From NCBI RefSeq assembly GCF_036689815.1, contig NZ_JBAHUR010000010.1, forward strand, positions 93,647 to 157,646: DNA of 64,000 nucleotides, given 5' to 3'. Positions 18,697 through 28,887 of this stretch are shown here, piece after piece. Every line of letters begins with the position of its first letter. Position 1 is the first letter of the stretch. The position numbers and the translations under genes were made by a program. The notes under the pieces were generated by a model, which was given only the letters and a program-made list of their open reading frames with translations, ran no database searches and was not told the origin of the DNA. The stretch comes from Magnetovibrio sp. PR-2. Its GTDB lineage: Bacteria > Pseudomonadota > Alphaproteobacteria > Rhodospirillales > Magnetovibrionaceae.

Positions 18697-19866
18697 ATGA
18701 ACATTCACGAGTATCAGGCTAAACAGCTGCTCGCCAAATTTGGCGTCGCTGTGCCGAACGGCAAGGTGGCTTACACCGCGCCCGAGGCTGAAGCCGTTGC
18801 CAAAGAACTGGAAGGTCCGGTGTACGTCGTCAAAGCCCAGATCCACGCAGGTGGACGCGGCAAAGGCGGCGGCGTCAAAGTGGTGAAATCCATCGAAGAC
18901 GTCCGCGACACCGCAAACGACATGCTGGGCATGCAACTGGTCACCCATCAAACGGGTCCGGAAGGCAAAGAAGTCAAGCGCGTCTACATCGAAGAAGGCT
19001 GCGACATCGCCCGGGAACTGTACCTCAGCTACCTGATTGATCGCGCAACGTCTCGCGTGACCATCATGGCGTCCACCGAGGGCGGCATGGACATCGAAGA
19101 AGTCGCCGAAAAAACGCCTGAAAAAATCGTCACCGTCACCATTGATCCGGCGACCGGCATGCTGCCGTTCCACGCCCGTCAAGTGGCGTTCGCCCTGGGC
19201 CTTGAAGGCAAGCAGGTCGGCGCGGGTGTGAAGTTGATGTTGGGCATGTACAAAGCGTTCAACGATCTCGATGCTTCGATGATGGAAATCAACCCGCTGG
19301 TCGTCACCGGCGAAGGCGCTGTCATGGCGCTGGACGCCAAGATGAACTTCGACGACAACGCTCTGTTCCGTCAAAAAGACGTGGCTGAACTGCGCGACGA
19401 AGACGAAGAAGATCCGGCTGAGCTGGAAGCGGCACGCCACGACCTGAACTACATTAAGTTGGACGGCAACATCGGTTGTATGGTCAACGGTGCAGGTTTG
19501 GCTATGGCCACCATGGACATCATCAAGCTGTTCGGCGGCGATCCGGCGAACTTCTTGGACGTTGGAGGCGGGGCCACCAAAGAACGCGTCACCACAGCGT
19601 TCAAACTGATCCTGTCCGACAGCAACGTCGAAGGCATCTTGGTCAACATCTTCGGCGGCATCATGCGCTGCGACGTCATCGCCGAAGGCGTTGTCGCAGC
19701 GGCTCGCGAAGTCAGCCTGAACGTTCCGCTGGTGGTTCGCCTCGAAGGCACCAACGTGGAGCTGGGCAAGAAGATCTTGGAAGAATCGGGTCTGCCGATC
19801 GTTTCCGCAGACGACTTGTCCGACGCTGCCGAGAAAATTGTCAAAGCCGTGAAGGAGGCCGCGTAA
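18697..19866 (+). CDS. sucC: succinyl-CoA synthetase beta subunit
   Basis: ATP-grasp subunit of the TCA enzyme that converts succinyl-CoA to succinate. It has 389 residues. N-terminal [17 protein letters not shown], the nucleotide-binding [27 protein letters not shown], and the C-terminal CoA-ligase-like part [32 protein letters not shown] and [15 protein letters not shown] are all present. Its stop is one base before the sucD ATG, so the two subunits are translated together. Confidence 0.98.
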   Translation: MNIHEYQAKQLLAKFGVAVPNGKVAYTAPEAEAVAKELEGPVYVVKAQIHAGGRGKGGGVKVVKSIEDVRDTANDMLGMQLVTHQTGPEGKEVKRVYIEEGCDIARELYLSYLIDRATSRVTIMASTEGGMDIEEVAEKTPEKIVTVTIDPATGMLPFHARQVAFALGLEGKQVGAGVKLMLGMYKAFNDLDASMMEINPLVVTGEGAVMALDAKMNFDDNALFRQKDVAELRDEDEEDPAELEAARHDLNYIKLDGNIGCMVNGAGLAMATMDIIKLFGGDPANFLDVGGGATKERVTTAFKLILSDSNVEGILVNIFGGIMRCDVIAEGVVAAAREVSLNVPLVVRLEGTNVELGKKILEESGLPIVSADDLSDAAEKIVKAVKEAA

Positions 19867-19867
19867 G

Positions 19868-20743
19868 ATGTCTGTACTCGTAGGTAAAGATACCAAGGTC
19901 ATCTGTCAGGGCTTCACCGGCGCGCAGGGCACCTTCCACTCCGAACAAGCCATTGCTTATGGCACCAACATGGTCGGTGGCGTTACGCCGGGCAAAGGTG
20001 GCACTAAGCACTTGGACCTTCCGGTTTACGACACCGTTGCTGACGCTGTCGATCAAACCGGCGCCAATGCTTCCGTGATTTATGTGCCGCCGCCGTTCGC
20101 TGCGGACGCCATCTTGGAAGCCATCGACGCCGAAGTCGAACTGGCTGTTTGCATCACCGAAGGCATTCCCGTTGTGGACATGGTCCGCGTCAAGCGTGCG
20201 TTGGAAAATTCCAACACCCGTTTGGTCGGCCCGAACTGTCCGGGCGTCATCACGCCGGGTGAATGCAAAATCGGCATCATGCCGGGTCACATTCACACCC
20301 GTGGCACCGTCGGCATCGTATCGCGTTCCGGTACGTTGACGTACGAAGCTGTGGGTCAAACCACCGCAGCCGGTTTGGGTCAAACGACCTGCATCGGTAT
20401 CGGCGGCGATCCGGTCAATGGCACCAACTTCATCGACTGCTTGGACATGTTCTTAGGTGACGACGAAACCGAAAGCATCATCATGATCGGTGAAATCGGC
20501 GGCTCTGCTGAAGAAGAAGCGGCAGAGTTCTTGAAACAGTCCAAAACCAAAAAACCTGTGGTCGGCTTCATCGCCGGCGTTACGGCACCTCCGGGACGCC
20601 GCATGGGTCACGCGGGTGCGATCATCGCGGGCGGCAAAGGAACCGCAGGCGATAAGATCGAAGCCATGAAGAGCGCCGGAATTTCCGTCGCAGACTCACC
20701 GGCGACGCTCGGTAAAACAATGCTGGATGTCCTGAAGGGCTAG
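19868..20743 (+). CDS. sucD: succinyl-CoA synthetase alpha subunit
   Basis: CoA-binding and phosphohistidine-carrying subunit. It has 291 residues. [15 protein letters not shown] and the CoA site lead into [20 protein letters not shown]. The phosphorylated residue is His248 in [18 protein letters not shown]. It is coupled to sucC and followed by a 14-bp stem terminator, so it ends the mdh-sucCD unit. Confidence 0.98.
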   Translation: MSVLVGKDTKVICQGFTGAQGTFHSEQAIAYGTNMVGGVTPGKGGTKHLDLPVYDTVADAVDQTGANASVIYVPPPFAADAILEAIDAEVELAVCITEGIPVVDMVRVKRALENSNTRLVGPNCPGVITPGECKIGIMPGHIHTRGTVGIVSRSGTLTYEAVGQTTAAGLGQTTCIGIGGDPVNGTNFIDCLDMFLGDDETESIIMIGEIGGSAEEEAAEFLKQSKTKKPVVGFIAGVTAPPGRRMGHAGAIIAGGKGTAGDKIEAMKSAGISVADSPATLGKTMLDVLKG

Positions 20744-20752
20744 AGCATTCGG

Positions 20753-20795
20753 TTTCGCCCGGCAAGTTGAGGTAGCTTGCCGGGCGAAATTTTCT
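20753..20795 (+). terminator. strong terminator after sucD
   Basis: A perfect 14-bp stem (20753-20766 with 20776-20789), 9-base loop, then a short T run. It separates sucCD from sucAB-lpd. Confidence 0.85.
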
Positions 20796-20859
20796 GGGGA
20801 CTTACAATCAGAGGCGGGACGATCTGGCCCTAAGACCGGGCGGCCCGAAAATAGGGATC

Positions 20860-23820
20860 ATGGCATCCGCGGATACATTTCTTTCAGGCGCTAACGCGCA
20901 ATACGTAGCCGAGCTCTATGCCCGGTTTACGGAGAATCCCAAAACGGTCGATCAGACCTGGCAGGATTATTTCTCCGCCTTGGATGACGAAGAACGTGAA
21001 ATTCTCGTCGATCTCACAGGCGCTTCCTGGTCACCGAGCGACACAGGCGTCGTTGGCCAGTTCAGTTCTAGCGGCTTGCTTGAAGCCGAAGCCGGACCGA
21101 AATCCGAACAAGCGCACATGGCGCAAAACGTGGCATACATGCCGCAAATGGTCGGAGCCGCCGCACCCAATGCAGACACCATTCGTGCAGCAACGAAGGA
21201 CACCATTCGTGCCTTGATGTTGATCCGCACATATCGTGTGCGCGGTCACTTGATTGCGAACTTCGACCCGTTGGGTTTGGAAGGGCGCACCCAGCACCCC
21301 GAGCTTGATTACCGCACGTATGGTTTTACCGACGCCGATCTGGATCGTCCGATCTTCATCGACAACGTGTTGGGCCTGGAAACGGCAACGCTGCGCGAAA
21401 TCTTGCAGGTGTTGAAAGACACCTACTGTTCGTCCGTCGGCGTGGAATTCATGCACATCCAGGAACCGGATGAAAAAGCCTGGATCCAGCGCCGTATCGA
21501 AGGTATCCGCAACCAGACCGACTTCACGCTCAAAGGCAAGCGCGCCATCTTGGAACGCTTGGTGGAATCGGAAGGTTTCGAGAAATTCCTGGACGTGAAG
21601 TTCAAAGGCACCAAACGTTTCAGTTTGGACGGTGGCGAAAGTGTGATCCCCGCCATTGAACAAATCATCAAGCGCGGCGGCCAGTTGGGCATTAAGTCGG
21701 TTATCATGGGCATGGCCCACCGGGGCCGCTTGAACGTCTTGGCTTCGGTCATGCGCAAACCCTACATGTCGATCTTCGCCGAGTTTTTGGGCAAGTCGGT
21801 CGTGCCAGACGAACTCGACGTGTCCGGCGACGTGAAGTATCACTTGGGCGCATCGGCTGACCGTGTGTTTGACGGTGAGAGCATTCACTTGTCTCTGACA
21901 GCCAACCCGTCTCACTTGGAATGCGTCAACCCGGTTGTTTTGGGGAAGGTGCGCGCCAAGCAGCGTCAAAAGGGTGACACTAAACGTGACCAAGTCATGG
22001 GCATCTTGCTGCACGGTGACGCCGCGTTTGCAGGCCAAGGGTTGGTTCCGGAAACGCTGGATCTGTCGCAGCTTCGCGGCTATGAGACCGGCGGCACGGT
22101 GCACATCATCATCAACAACCAAATCGGCTTTACGACGCACCCGTCGTATTCGCGGTCCTCGCCTTATCCGTCGGATGTGGCGAAGATGATCCAAGCACCG
22201 ATTTTCCACGTCAACGGCGACGACCCCGAAGCCGTGGTTCACGTATCACGCATCGCCGCTGAGTTCCGTCAGGAATTTAAAAAGGATGTGGTCATCGACA
22301 TGTTCTGTTATCGCCGCCACGGCCATAACGAAGGTGACGAGCCCATGTTCACCAACCCGGTGATGTACAAGACCATCGCCAACCATCCGACCACGCGCGA
22401 AATCTATGCGCAGAAGTTGGTGGGCGAAGGTGTCATTACCGAAGCCGAATCCGATCGGATGACAGGTGATTTTGCCGGGTTCTTGGAAAAAGAACGCCAA
22501 TCGGCAGCCGGTTACAAACCGAACAAAGCCGATTGGTTGGAAGGCAAATGGGCTGGGCTGTTCTATCTGGAAGGTCCGGAAGAAATGCGCGACGACGACA
22601 CGTCGTGTGAAATGGAGTTGCTGCGCGAAGTCGGCCACGCCATTTCCGAACCGCCGGAACTGTTCCACACCAACACCAAAATTTTGCGCCAGTTCAAAGC
22701 CAAGCGCAAAATGATCGAAACCCAAGAAGGCGTCGATTGGGCCACGGCGGAAGCTTTGGCTTACGGCACACTTTTGGTGCAAGGTCACGGTGTGCGTTTG
22801 TCGGGTCAGGATTCCGGTCGTGGTACGTTCTCGCATCGTCACTCGGTCTTGGTGGATCAAGAAAACGAAGAGCGCTACATCCCGCTCAACAACATTCGCC
22901 CGGGCGACCAGGCGCACTACGAAGTCATCGACAGCCCGTTGTCAGAGGCCGGCGTGTTGGGCTTTGAATACGGCTACTCCCTGTCCGATCCGCACTGCCT
23001 GACCATTTGGGAAGCTCAGTTCGGCGATTTCGCCAACGGTGCACAGGTCATCATCGACCAATTCGTGTCATCCGGTGAAACCAAGTGGCTGCGTATGTCG
23101 GGCTTGGTGATGTTGCTGCCCCACGGCTATGAAGGCCAGGGGCCGGAACACTCTTCCGCACGGTTGGAGCGTTACCTGCAATTGTCTGCCGAAGACAACT
23201 GGCAAGTGGTCAACGTCACGACGCCTGCGCAGTTCTTCCACGTCATGCGCCGTCAGCTGTGCCGCAACTTGCGCAAACCGCTGATCGTCATGTCGCCGAA
23301 GTCTTTGCTGCGTCACAAGTTGGTGACGTCCAACTTGGGCGAAATGGGTCCGGGCACGCGTTTCCGCCGCGTTTTGCCGGAACACGACAACTTGGTCTTG
23401 GACAAAGAGGTCCGGCGTGTCGTGGTCTGCTCCGGCAAGGTTTATTACGATCTGTTGGAAGAACGCCGCAAGCGTGAGATCAAAGACGTCGCCATTGTGC
23501 GTTTGGAACAAATCTATCCGTTCCCGTGGAAAGGTCTCATGCAACAACTTGGCCGTTATCCGCACGCCGACGTGGTTTGGTGTCAGGAAGAACCGGCCAA
23601 CATGGGTGCATGGTTCTTTGTCGGTCAACGGCTCGACACCATCTTGCGCGATTTGAACAACGATCACTTGGTCACCAACTATGTTGGTCGCCGTGGTGCT
23701 GCGAGCCCGGCGACGGGTCTCAATTCGCGCCACCACGAAGAGCAGAAATGGATCGTGGACCAAGCCTTGTCTGGAAACCTGGAAGACTTGGTGCAGCCGC
23801 ACCAACGTCCCCAATACTAA
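20860..23820 (+). CDS. sucA: 2-oxoglutarate dehydrogenase E1 component
   Basis: Thiamine-diphosphate decarboxylase of the 2-oxoglutarate dehydrogenase complex. It has 986 residues, normal for the family. Present are the N-terminal E2-binding part (FLSGANAQYVAELYARF), GMAHRGRLNVLASV, the ThDP/Mg region HGDAAFAGQGLVPETLDLS with INNQIGFTT, the RRHGHNEGDEP motif, and the transketolase-like half GQDSGRGTFSHRH. It starts 65 bp after the sucD terminator, so it should have its own promoter or depend on read-through. sucB and lpd follow. Confidence 0.98.
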   Translation: MASADTFLSGANAQYVAELYARFTENPKTVDQTWQDYFSALDDEEREILVDLTGASWSPSDTGVVGQFSSSGLLEAEAGPKSEQAHMAQNVAYMPQMVGAAAPNADTIRAATKDTIRALMLIRTYRVRGHLIANFDPLGLEGRTQHPELDYRTYGFTDADLDRPIFIDNVLGLETATLREILQVLKDTYCSSVGVEFMHIQEPDEKAWIQRRIEGIRNQTDFTLKGKRAILERLVESEGFEKFLDVKFKGTKRFSLDGGESVIPAIEQIIKRGGQLGIKSVIMGMAHRGRLNVLASVMRKPYMSIFAEFLGKSVVPDELDVSGDVKYHLGASADRVFDGESIHLSLTANPSHLECVNPVVLGKVRAKQRQKGDTKRDQVMGILLHGDAAFAGQGLVPETLDLSQLRGYETGGTVHIIINNQIGFTTHPSYSRSSPYPSDVAKMIQAPIFHVNGDDPEAVVHVSRIAAEFRQEFKKDVVIDMFCYRRHGHNEGDEPMFTNPVMYKTIANHPTTREIYAQKLVGEGVITEAESDRMTGDFAGFLEKERQSAAGYKPNKADWLEGKWAGLFYLEGPEEMRDDDTSCEMELLREVGHAISEPPELFHTNTKILRQFKAKRKMIETQEGVDWATAEALAYGTLLVQGHGVRLSGQDSGRGTFSHRHSVLVDQENEERYIPLNNIRPGDQAHYEVIDSPLSEAGVLGFEYGYSLSDPHCLTIWEAQFGDFANGAQVIIDQFVSSGETKWLRMSGLVMLLPHGYEGQGPEHSSARLERYLQLSAEDNWQVVNVTTPAQFFHVMRRQLCRNLRKPLIVMSPKSLLRHKLVTSNLGEMGPGTRFRRVLPEHDNLVLDKEVRRVVVCSGKVYYDLLEERRKREIKDVAIVRLEQIYPFPWKGLMQQLGRYPHADVVWCQEEPANMGAWFFVGQRLDTILRDLNNDHLVTNYVGRRGAASPATGLNSRHHEEQKWIVDQALSGNLEDLVQPHQRPQY

Positions 23821-23879
23821 GTTAACGAACGAATTTTAGATGCCCGAAAAGGGCAGTATGGAAGTGAGAGGTCAAAAAA

Positions 23880-25175
23880 ATGGCTACCGATATTAAAGTG
23901 CCTGTTCTGGGGGAATCGGTCACTGAAGCAACGGTCGCAAAATGGTTTAAACAACCGGGCGAAGCCGTGGCGCAAGACGAACCCATTGTCGAGTTGGAAA
24001 CCGATAAAGTCACGGTCGAGGTTCCGGCCCCGGCTGCTGGCACGCTCAGCAACGTCGCCGCCCCTGAAGGCACCGATGTTGAGCTCGACACAATCTTAGG
24101 CACCATTGATGAAAGCGGCGCAGCGGCTGCTCCGGCGGCTCCGGCCCCTGCGGCTGAAGCTCCGGCACCTGCTGCAGCTCCGGCACCTGCAGCTGCACCT
24201 GCTGCGGCCAGCACGTCGGCTGCGGATCAGCTGTCCCCGGCGGTGCAAAAGCTGATCACCGAAAACAACATCAACCCGTCGGCCATTCGCGGCACCGGCA
24301 AAGATGGCCGCATCGTCAAAGGCGACGTGTTGGCGCATTTGGAAACGGCCAAGGCTGCTCCGGCACCCGCAGCTGTCTCGGCTCCGGCACAAAGCCCGTC
24401 TGAAGCTGCAGCCAATGCTTCGGCCAGCGTCGCAGCACCAAGCCCGGCACAGTATCCGCCGCGCCCGGTCGGCCCGCGCGAAGAACGCGTGCCCATGACA
24501 CGTCTGCGTCGCCGCATTGCCGAACGCTTGAAAGAAGCGCAAAACACGGCGGCCATGCTGACCACGTTCAACGAAGTCGACATGACCAACGTGATGGAAT
24601 GCCGCAATCGTTTGAAAGACGACTTCTTGAAGAAACACGGCGTCAAGCTGGGCTTCATGTCGTTCTTCACCAAAGCGTGCGTTACCGCACTGCGTGAGTT
24701 GCCGGCGATCAACGCTGAGATCAACGGCGACGACATCATCTACAAAAACCACTATGACGTCGGCATCGCTGTCGGCACCGAAAACGGTCTGGTGGTTCCG
24801 GTGGTTCGCGACTGTGACACGTTGGGTTTTGCCGGCATCGAACAGTCCATCACCGATTATGGCACGCGTGCCCGTGAAGGCCGTTTGACCATGGACGAAA
24901 TGGCGGGCGGTACGTTCACCATCACCAACGGCGGCATCTTCGGTTCGTTGTTGTCCACGCCGATCTTGAACCCGCCGCAATCGGGCATCTTGGGCATGCA
25001 CAAAATTCAGCAACGCCCCATGGTCATGGCAGACGGTTCTATCGAAGCTCGTCCGATGATGTACTTGGCGCTGTCTTACGATCACCGCATCGTTGACGGT
25101 CGCGAAGCAGTGACCTTCCTGGTGCGCGTTAAAGAGTGCTTGGAAGATCCCGAACGCATCCTGTTGGACGCTTAA
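23880..25175 (+). CDS. sucB: 2-oxoglutarate dehydrogenase E2 (dihydrolipoyl succinyltransferase)
   Basis: A 431-residue core of the complex. The single lipoyl domain (residues 1-77) has Lys43 in ETDKVTVEV as lipoylation site. An Ala/Pro-rich flexible linker (about 80-115) and the peripheral subunit-binding domain [20 protein letters not shown] follow. A second Ala-rich linker leads to the catalytic domain, with [24 protein letters not shown] and the active-site [13 protein letters not shown] near the C terminus. It lies between sucA and lpd. Confidence 0.98.
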   Translation: MATDIKVPVLGESVTEATVAKWFKQPGEAVAQDEPIVELETDKVTVEVPAPAAGTLSNVAAPEGTDVELDTILGTIDESGAAAAPAAPAPAAEAPAPAAAPAPAAAPAAASTSAADQLSPAVQKLITENNINPSAIRGTGKDGRIVKGDVLAHLETAKAAPAPAAVSAPAQSPSEAAANASASVAAPSPAQYPPRPVGPREERVPMTRLRRRIAERLKEAQNTAAMLTTFNEVDMTNVMECRNRLKDDFLKKHGVKLGFMSFFTKACVTALRELPAINAEINGDDIIYKNHYDVGIAVGTENGLVVPVVRDCDTLGFAGIEQSITDYGTRAREGRLTMDEMAGGTFTITNGGIFGSLLSTPILNPPQSGILGMHKIQQRPMVMADGSIEARPMMYLALSYDHRIVDGREAVTFLVRVKECLEDPERILLDA

Positions 25176-25198
25176 GAGAAAAGGTGAGGATTTAACAA

Positions 25199-26593
25199 AT
25201 GGCCGATAACGCATTTGACGTCATCATCATCGGCGGCGGGCCGGGCGGTTACGTCGCCGCCATCCGCGCCGCGCAATTGGGTTTCAACACGGCGTGCGTC
25301 GACAAACGCGAAACGCTGGGCGGGACGTGTTTGAACGTGGGCTGTATTCCGTCCAAAGCGTTGCTGCAGTCTTCGCATCTTTATGAAGAAGCGGCGCACG
25401 GCATGGAAGCCCACGGTGTGAAAGTTGCCAAGCCCAAGCTGGATCTGAAAGCCATGCTGGGGCGCAAAGACGCCGTGGTCGGCGATCTGACCAAGGGCAT
25501 CGACTTCCTGTTCAAAAAGAACAAAATCACCCGTATTGTCGGCGCTGCCGAATTCACCAAACCCGGTGAAATCAAAGTGGGTTCCGACACCTACACCGGC
25601 AAACACATCATCATCGCAACGGGTTCCGAGCCTGCTCCGCTGCCGGGTGTGGACATCGACGAAAAACAAATCGTCACGTCAACGGGTGCATTGAGCCTGC
25701 CCAAAGTTCCCAAATCCATGGTCGTCATCGGCGGCGGTGTTATCGGTTTGGAGCTGGGTTCGGTCTGGCGCCGGTTGGGCGCGGACGTCACCGTGGTCGA
25801 ATTCCTGCCCGCGATTTTGCCGGGCATGGACGGTGAAGTGGTCAAGCAAGCCCAGCGCACGCTGAAAAAGCAAGGCATGAACTTCAAAACCGGCACCAAA
25901 GTCACGGCGGCGAAAACGTCCAAAAGCGGCGTGACGCTAACGGTCGAACCGGCTGCGGGTGGCGACGCGCAAGAGCTTAAAGCCGACGTGGTTCTGGTGG
26001 CCATTGGCCGTCGTCCGTTCACGGACAATCTGGGTCTGGACAAAGCGGGCGTGGAAACGGATGAGCGCGGGTTTGTGAAAACCGACGGTCACTTCAACAC
26101 CAACGTTCCGGGCATCTACGCCATCGGCGACGTCATCGGCGGCATGATGCTGGCCCACAAAGCCGAAGAAGAAGGTATCGCCTTGGTCGAAACCTTGGAC
26201 GGTCAAGCCGGCCACGTGAACTACGGCGCCATCCCCGGCGTTGTCTATGTGGAGCCGGAAATTGCCGCTTTGGGTCGCACCGAAGAAGGCCTCAAAAAAG
26301 ACGGCATTGACTACACCGTCGGCAAGTTCCCGTTCATGGCGAATTCGCGCGCGCGTGCGGTGGGCAACACCGAAGGCTTCGTGAAGATTTTGGCCGACGC
26401 CAAAACCGACCAGGTCTTGGGCGCACACATCATCGGCCCGGGTGCAGGTGAGCTGATCCAAGAAGTCGCGTTGGCGATGGAATTCGGCGGCTCGTCCGAA
26501 GACATCGCCCGCACATCCCACGCCCACCCCGGCACGTCCGAGGCGGTCAAAGAAGCCGCCCTAGCTTGCTTGGGACGCGCTATACACGTCTAA
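25199..26593 (+). CDS. lpd: dihydrolipoamide dehydrogenase (E3)
   Basis: FAD flavoprotein that reoxidises lipoamide. It has 464 residues. FAD site [19 protein letters not shown], redox disulfide [16 protein letters not shown] (Cys44 and Cys49), NAD site [15 protein letters not shown], second FAD motif [20 protein letters not shown], and the C-terminal base motif HAHPGTSEA with the His/Glu pair. It is the last gene of sucAB-lpd, followed by a strong terminator. Confidence 0.98.
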   Translation: MADNAFDVIIIGGGPGGYVAAIRAAQLGFNTACVDKRETLGGTCLNVGCIPSKALLQSSHLYEEAAHGMEAHGVKVAKPKLDLKAMLGRKDAVVGDLTKGIDFLFKKNKITRIVGAAEFTKPGEIKVGSDTYTGKHIIIATGSEPAPLPGVDIDEKQIVTSTGALSLPKVPKSMVVIGGGVIGLELGSVWRRLGADVTVVEFLPAILPGMDGEVVKQAQRTLKKQGMNFKTGTKVTAAKTSKSGVTLTVEPAAGGDAQELKADVVLVAIGRRPFTDNLGLDKAGVETDERGFVKTDGHFNTNVPGIYAIGDVIGGMMLAHKAEEEGIALVETLDGQAGHVNYGAIPGVVYVEPEIAALGRTEEGLKKDGIDYTVGKFPFMANSRARAVGNTEGFVKILADAKTDQVLGAHIIGPGAGELIQEVALAMEFGGSSEDIARTSHAHPGTSEAVKEAALACLGRAIHV

Positions 26594-26613
26594 TCCAGAC
26601 GTTTTCAGTATCA

Positions 26614-26646
26614 AAAGGGCGCGGAGCCATTCCGCGCCCTTTTTGT
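26614..26646 (+). terminator. terminator of sucAB-lpd
   Basis: AGGGCGCGGA pairs perfectly with TCCGCGCCCT (26631-26640), followed by TTTTTG. Confidence 0.9.
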
Positions 26647-26716
26647 TGGATTTGATCCAGAACAGCGACCGCCACAACGACGCTAAGTTTCGGGTATCAA
26701 GGGTTGATCGGGCGGT

Positions 26717-27781
26717 CTACAAAAGATCAAAAGCTGTCAGGATACCTATGATGGACTTGCCGATGTGATCGGCATTGGATTTCTGATACCCGCCAGAGAG
26801 GGTCATGACGATCGGAATTTCCAGCTCTTTTGCGGCAAGGAAAACGGCAAGGTCGCGGGCTGCCATACCCTCTGGAGAGACGTCCAATCCACCTAAAGGA
26901 TCCCCGCTCAGGATGTCGGAGCCAGCATAATAAAAAATCAAATCAGGCCGATACTGCGTTGTGGCGCTGTGTAGGGCATTTTTGATTGTCCGAAGATAGA
27001 CTTCTGTTGGCGTGCCCATACCGAGTTTAACGGACCAATCAATTGCGCCGTAAAGGTGCTGGGCATAGGGATATACCTGCGCGTTGAAGGCATCCAAAAT
27101 TCTCACGTTTGGATCATCGCCATAGATGCTTTCATGCCCGTTGCCTTGGTGTGCGTCGAAATCAATGATCAGGAATTTCTTTGGGCCTAAGCTGTTCGCC
27201 CGAACATGTTCGATGGCAATGGGCACATCGGCATAGGCGCAAAATCCCTCAGCAGTCGTTTGCCCGGCATGGTGATACCCCCCACCTAAGTTGATTGACC
27301 ATCCGTGTTTCAATGCAAGCTGAGCAGCAATGACCGTTCCGCCGGTGGCCAGCCGTTGGCGAGAGGTCAGTACATTGTCGATTAAATCATTGGGCAGGTA
27401 TGCCAATGTTGACATTTCCGTGTACTTCGCTGCTGCTGATGCAGTTGTTAAATAAGCTAAATGCGCTGGTGGATGCACCCGCAAGAGATCGGCCTCACTT
27501 GGCATTGATGCTTGCACGGGATCAAATCGGTCGAATAGACCAGCGCCTTCAAGATAGTCATAAATCTTTTCGTATTTTCGCGTGTCGAATGGGTGAAAAT
27601 TTTCGAGACCGAGAAAACGGATGTTGTAATTTGGATGATAGACGATGGGCAGGACCGGCTTCTGCACCGCTGCGGGCATGTGTTTATCATCTAGATTTTT
27701 AGCGTGGGCAAAACCGCTAGCGAAAACGATCAAGAGAACGAGGTAAATACCTGTGTTTCTCATAAACGGATTTCCGAGCAT
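26717..27781 (-). CDS. exported histone-deacetylase-family protein (class IV-like)
   Basis: A 354-residue protein with the deacetylase fold. The His pair is in GGGYHHAGQTTAEGFC, metal ligands are in DFDAHQGNGHE and YAGSDILSGDPLGGL, and the late glycine motif is LSGGYQ. The GDPLGGLDVSPEG segment resembles HDAC11-type (class IV) enzymes. Unusually, the N terminus (MRNTGIYLVLLIVFASGFAHA, residues 7-27, shown in part as IYLVLLIVFASGFAHA) is a signal peptide with an Ala-X-Ala site, so the enzyme should act outside the cytoplasm. The start at 27781 follows GGGGGA; an ATG at 27763 is the alternative. Substrate unknown: an acetylated polyamine, sugar or lipid is as likely as a protein. Transcribed alone. 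Confidence 0.87.
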   Translation of the reverse strand: MLGNPFMRNTGIYLVLLIVFASGFAHAKNLDDKHMPAAVQKPVLPIVYHPNYNIRFLGLENFHPFDTRKYEKIYDYLEGAGLFDRFDPVQASMPSEADLLRVHPPAHLAYLTTASAAAKYTEMSTLAYLPNDLIDNVLTSRQRLATGGTVIAAQLALKHGWSINLGGGYHHAGQTTAEGFCAYADVPIAIEHVRANSLGPKKFLIIDFDAHQGNGHESIYGDDPNVRILDAFNAQVYPYAQHLYGAIDWSVKLGMGTPTEVYLRTIKNALHSATTQYRPDLIFYYAGSDILSGDPLGGLDVSPEGMAARDLAVFLAAKELEIPIVMTLSGGYQKSNADHIGKSIIGILTAFDLL

Positions 27782-28124
27782 TTTTTATCCCCCAGTGTAA
27801 CGTACGGTTATTGCAATCACTTTTGCAAGAGTTTCTGTGGCTTGCCGAAACCATGGATTGATCAGGCTCAGCCTATCAGAATTGAACGAAATGTCTCCTT
27901 ATGGTTTGTCGGGGACGCTCGTTCAGAGATCGAAATGCGTTGGATTGTTTTTGAGCCCTTTTTTGTTGGATTTTGGGCAAATTTGGCCCCTGAAAAAAGG
28001 GGATTTGCATGTTTGAGCCTAATCTGTATATTATGTTTTCGAAATATGAGAAAAATCTGTTGGGATCACGTTCAGCGCTGTCGCTGGTTGAGGGGGTCTC
28101 GACTGTCTAACGAGAGGTGAATTC
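27782..28124. other. 343-bp divergent intergenic region
   Basis: It separates the deacetylase gene (minus) from the 52-residue protein gene (plus). It is comparatively AT-rich with runs of T, and it contains a small hairpin CCCCTGAAAAAAGGGG near 27987-28002. A reading frame from 27704 to 28120 overlaps the deacetylase start and looks spurious. It presumably holds both promoters; none is clear enough to call. Confidence 0.4.
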
Positions 28125-28283
28125 ATGGCTAACGTAAGCATGCGTGATAAGGTTCCTGAAGGTAAAACCGAATACCTGACCACGACCCAAATGGAGCCGA
28201 ACGAAAAAGGCTACGTCGGTTACAAAACCACGTGGGTTGAGTTCCAAAAAGAAGTTCCTTACACCACGCCGAAAAAGCCGTAA
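28125..28283 (+). CDS. 52-residue protein, unknown function
   Basis: An independent small gene: ribosome site GAGAGGTG 7 bases before ATG, 52 codons, TAA, and then its own strong terminator at 28308-28344. The product is hydrophilic, rich in Lys, Glu, Thr and Tyr (segments KVPEGKTEYLTTTQMEP and GYVGYKTTWVEFQKEVPY, C terminus TPKKP), with no hydrophobic segment or cysteine. Third codon positions carry C or G in most codons, like the surrounding genes. I do not recognise the family. The gene signals suggest it is well expressed. Confidence 0.72.
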   Translation: MANVSMRDKVPEGKTEYLTTTQMEPNEKGYVGYKTTWVEFQKEVPYTTPKKP

Positions 28284-28307
28284 GGTCAATTCGACCGTAA
28301 GGTTTCG

Positions 28308-28344
28308 AGGCCGCGCGATCCCCATGGGTCGCGCGGCCTTTTGC
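28308..28344 (+). terminator. terminator of the 52-residue protein gene
   Basis: AGGCCGCGCGA pairs with TCGCGCGGCCT around CCCATGG-type loop bases, followed by TTT, 25 bases after the stop. Confidence 0.85.
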
Positions 28345-28354
28345 GTCTGCAGAC

Positions 28355-28777
28355 TTATTTCGTATTCATGCGTTCTTGGCGCGCGCGGGCCATGGGGGTC
28401 CAGCGGTTTTTGATATAGCGCAGCACGATCCAGATTTGTTCGTCTGTGAGATGCTCTTGAAAACTTGGCATGTTGCTTGGAAAATTGGATGGAACGATGG
28501 ACGTGCCTCCCAATTTGATGGAGCGAAACAGCAAGTCGTCGCTGAGCTTCCAGGCCCGTCCTTCGCCGTTTAGCGGCGCGGCGGGCACGGTCCCGTCCGC
28601 GTTTTGGACCTGCCAGTTGGGCTGTCCTTGAAGGTCCGGCCCGTGACACTGGGCGCAATGCTCTTGATAGATTGCTTCCCCGGCGGCCAATTCAGAAGTC
28701 ACAGATTTTTCAGGGCTATCATCACAAGCGTTGAGAAAGACAATGGCTGTGAAAAGATAGAATGTGCGTTTCATCAT
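28355..28777 (-). CDS. cytochrome c lipoprotein, mono-heme
   Basis: A heme-c domain with CAQCH (heme attachment) and a distal Met in SNMPSFQEHLTDEQIWIVLRYIK. The N terminus MMKRTFYLFTAIVFLNAC is a lipoprotein signal, so the mature protein is likely tethered in the periplasm. I used the ATG at 28777 because the upstream 12 codons do not form a signal peptide. The insertion between heme site and Met ligand (GTVPAAPLNGEGRAWKLSDD) is typical of small soluble-type cytochromes in electron transfer or denitrification/oxidase accessory roles. No partner is adjacent. Confidence 0.87.
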   Translation of the reverse strand: MMKRTFYLFTAIVFLNACDDSPEKSVTSELAAGEAIYQEHCAQCHGPDLQGQPNWQVQNADGTVPAAPLNGEGRAWKLSDDLLFRSIKLGGTSIVPSNFPSNMPSFQEHLTDEQIWIVLRYIKNRWTPMARARQERMNTK

Positions 28778-28887
28778 ACATAAATTAAAGCACTGTTTAA
28801 ACCGGGAGGACAAGCTCTATCTATCGGTGAGCGTTGGTATAGCCAATACCCCATTGTTGACGGGGCAATGGGGGCAATGCGTGTCTC

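Noticed and set aside
27704..28120. 138-residue plus-strand frame upstream of the 52-residue protein
   Set aside because: It overlaps the start of the exported deacetylase, has composition unlike its neighbours and no ribosome site.
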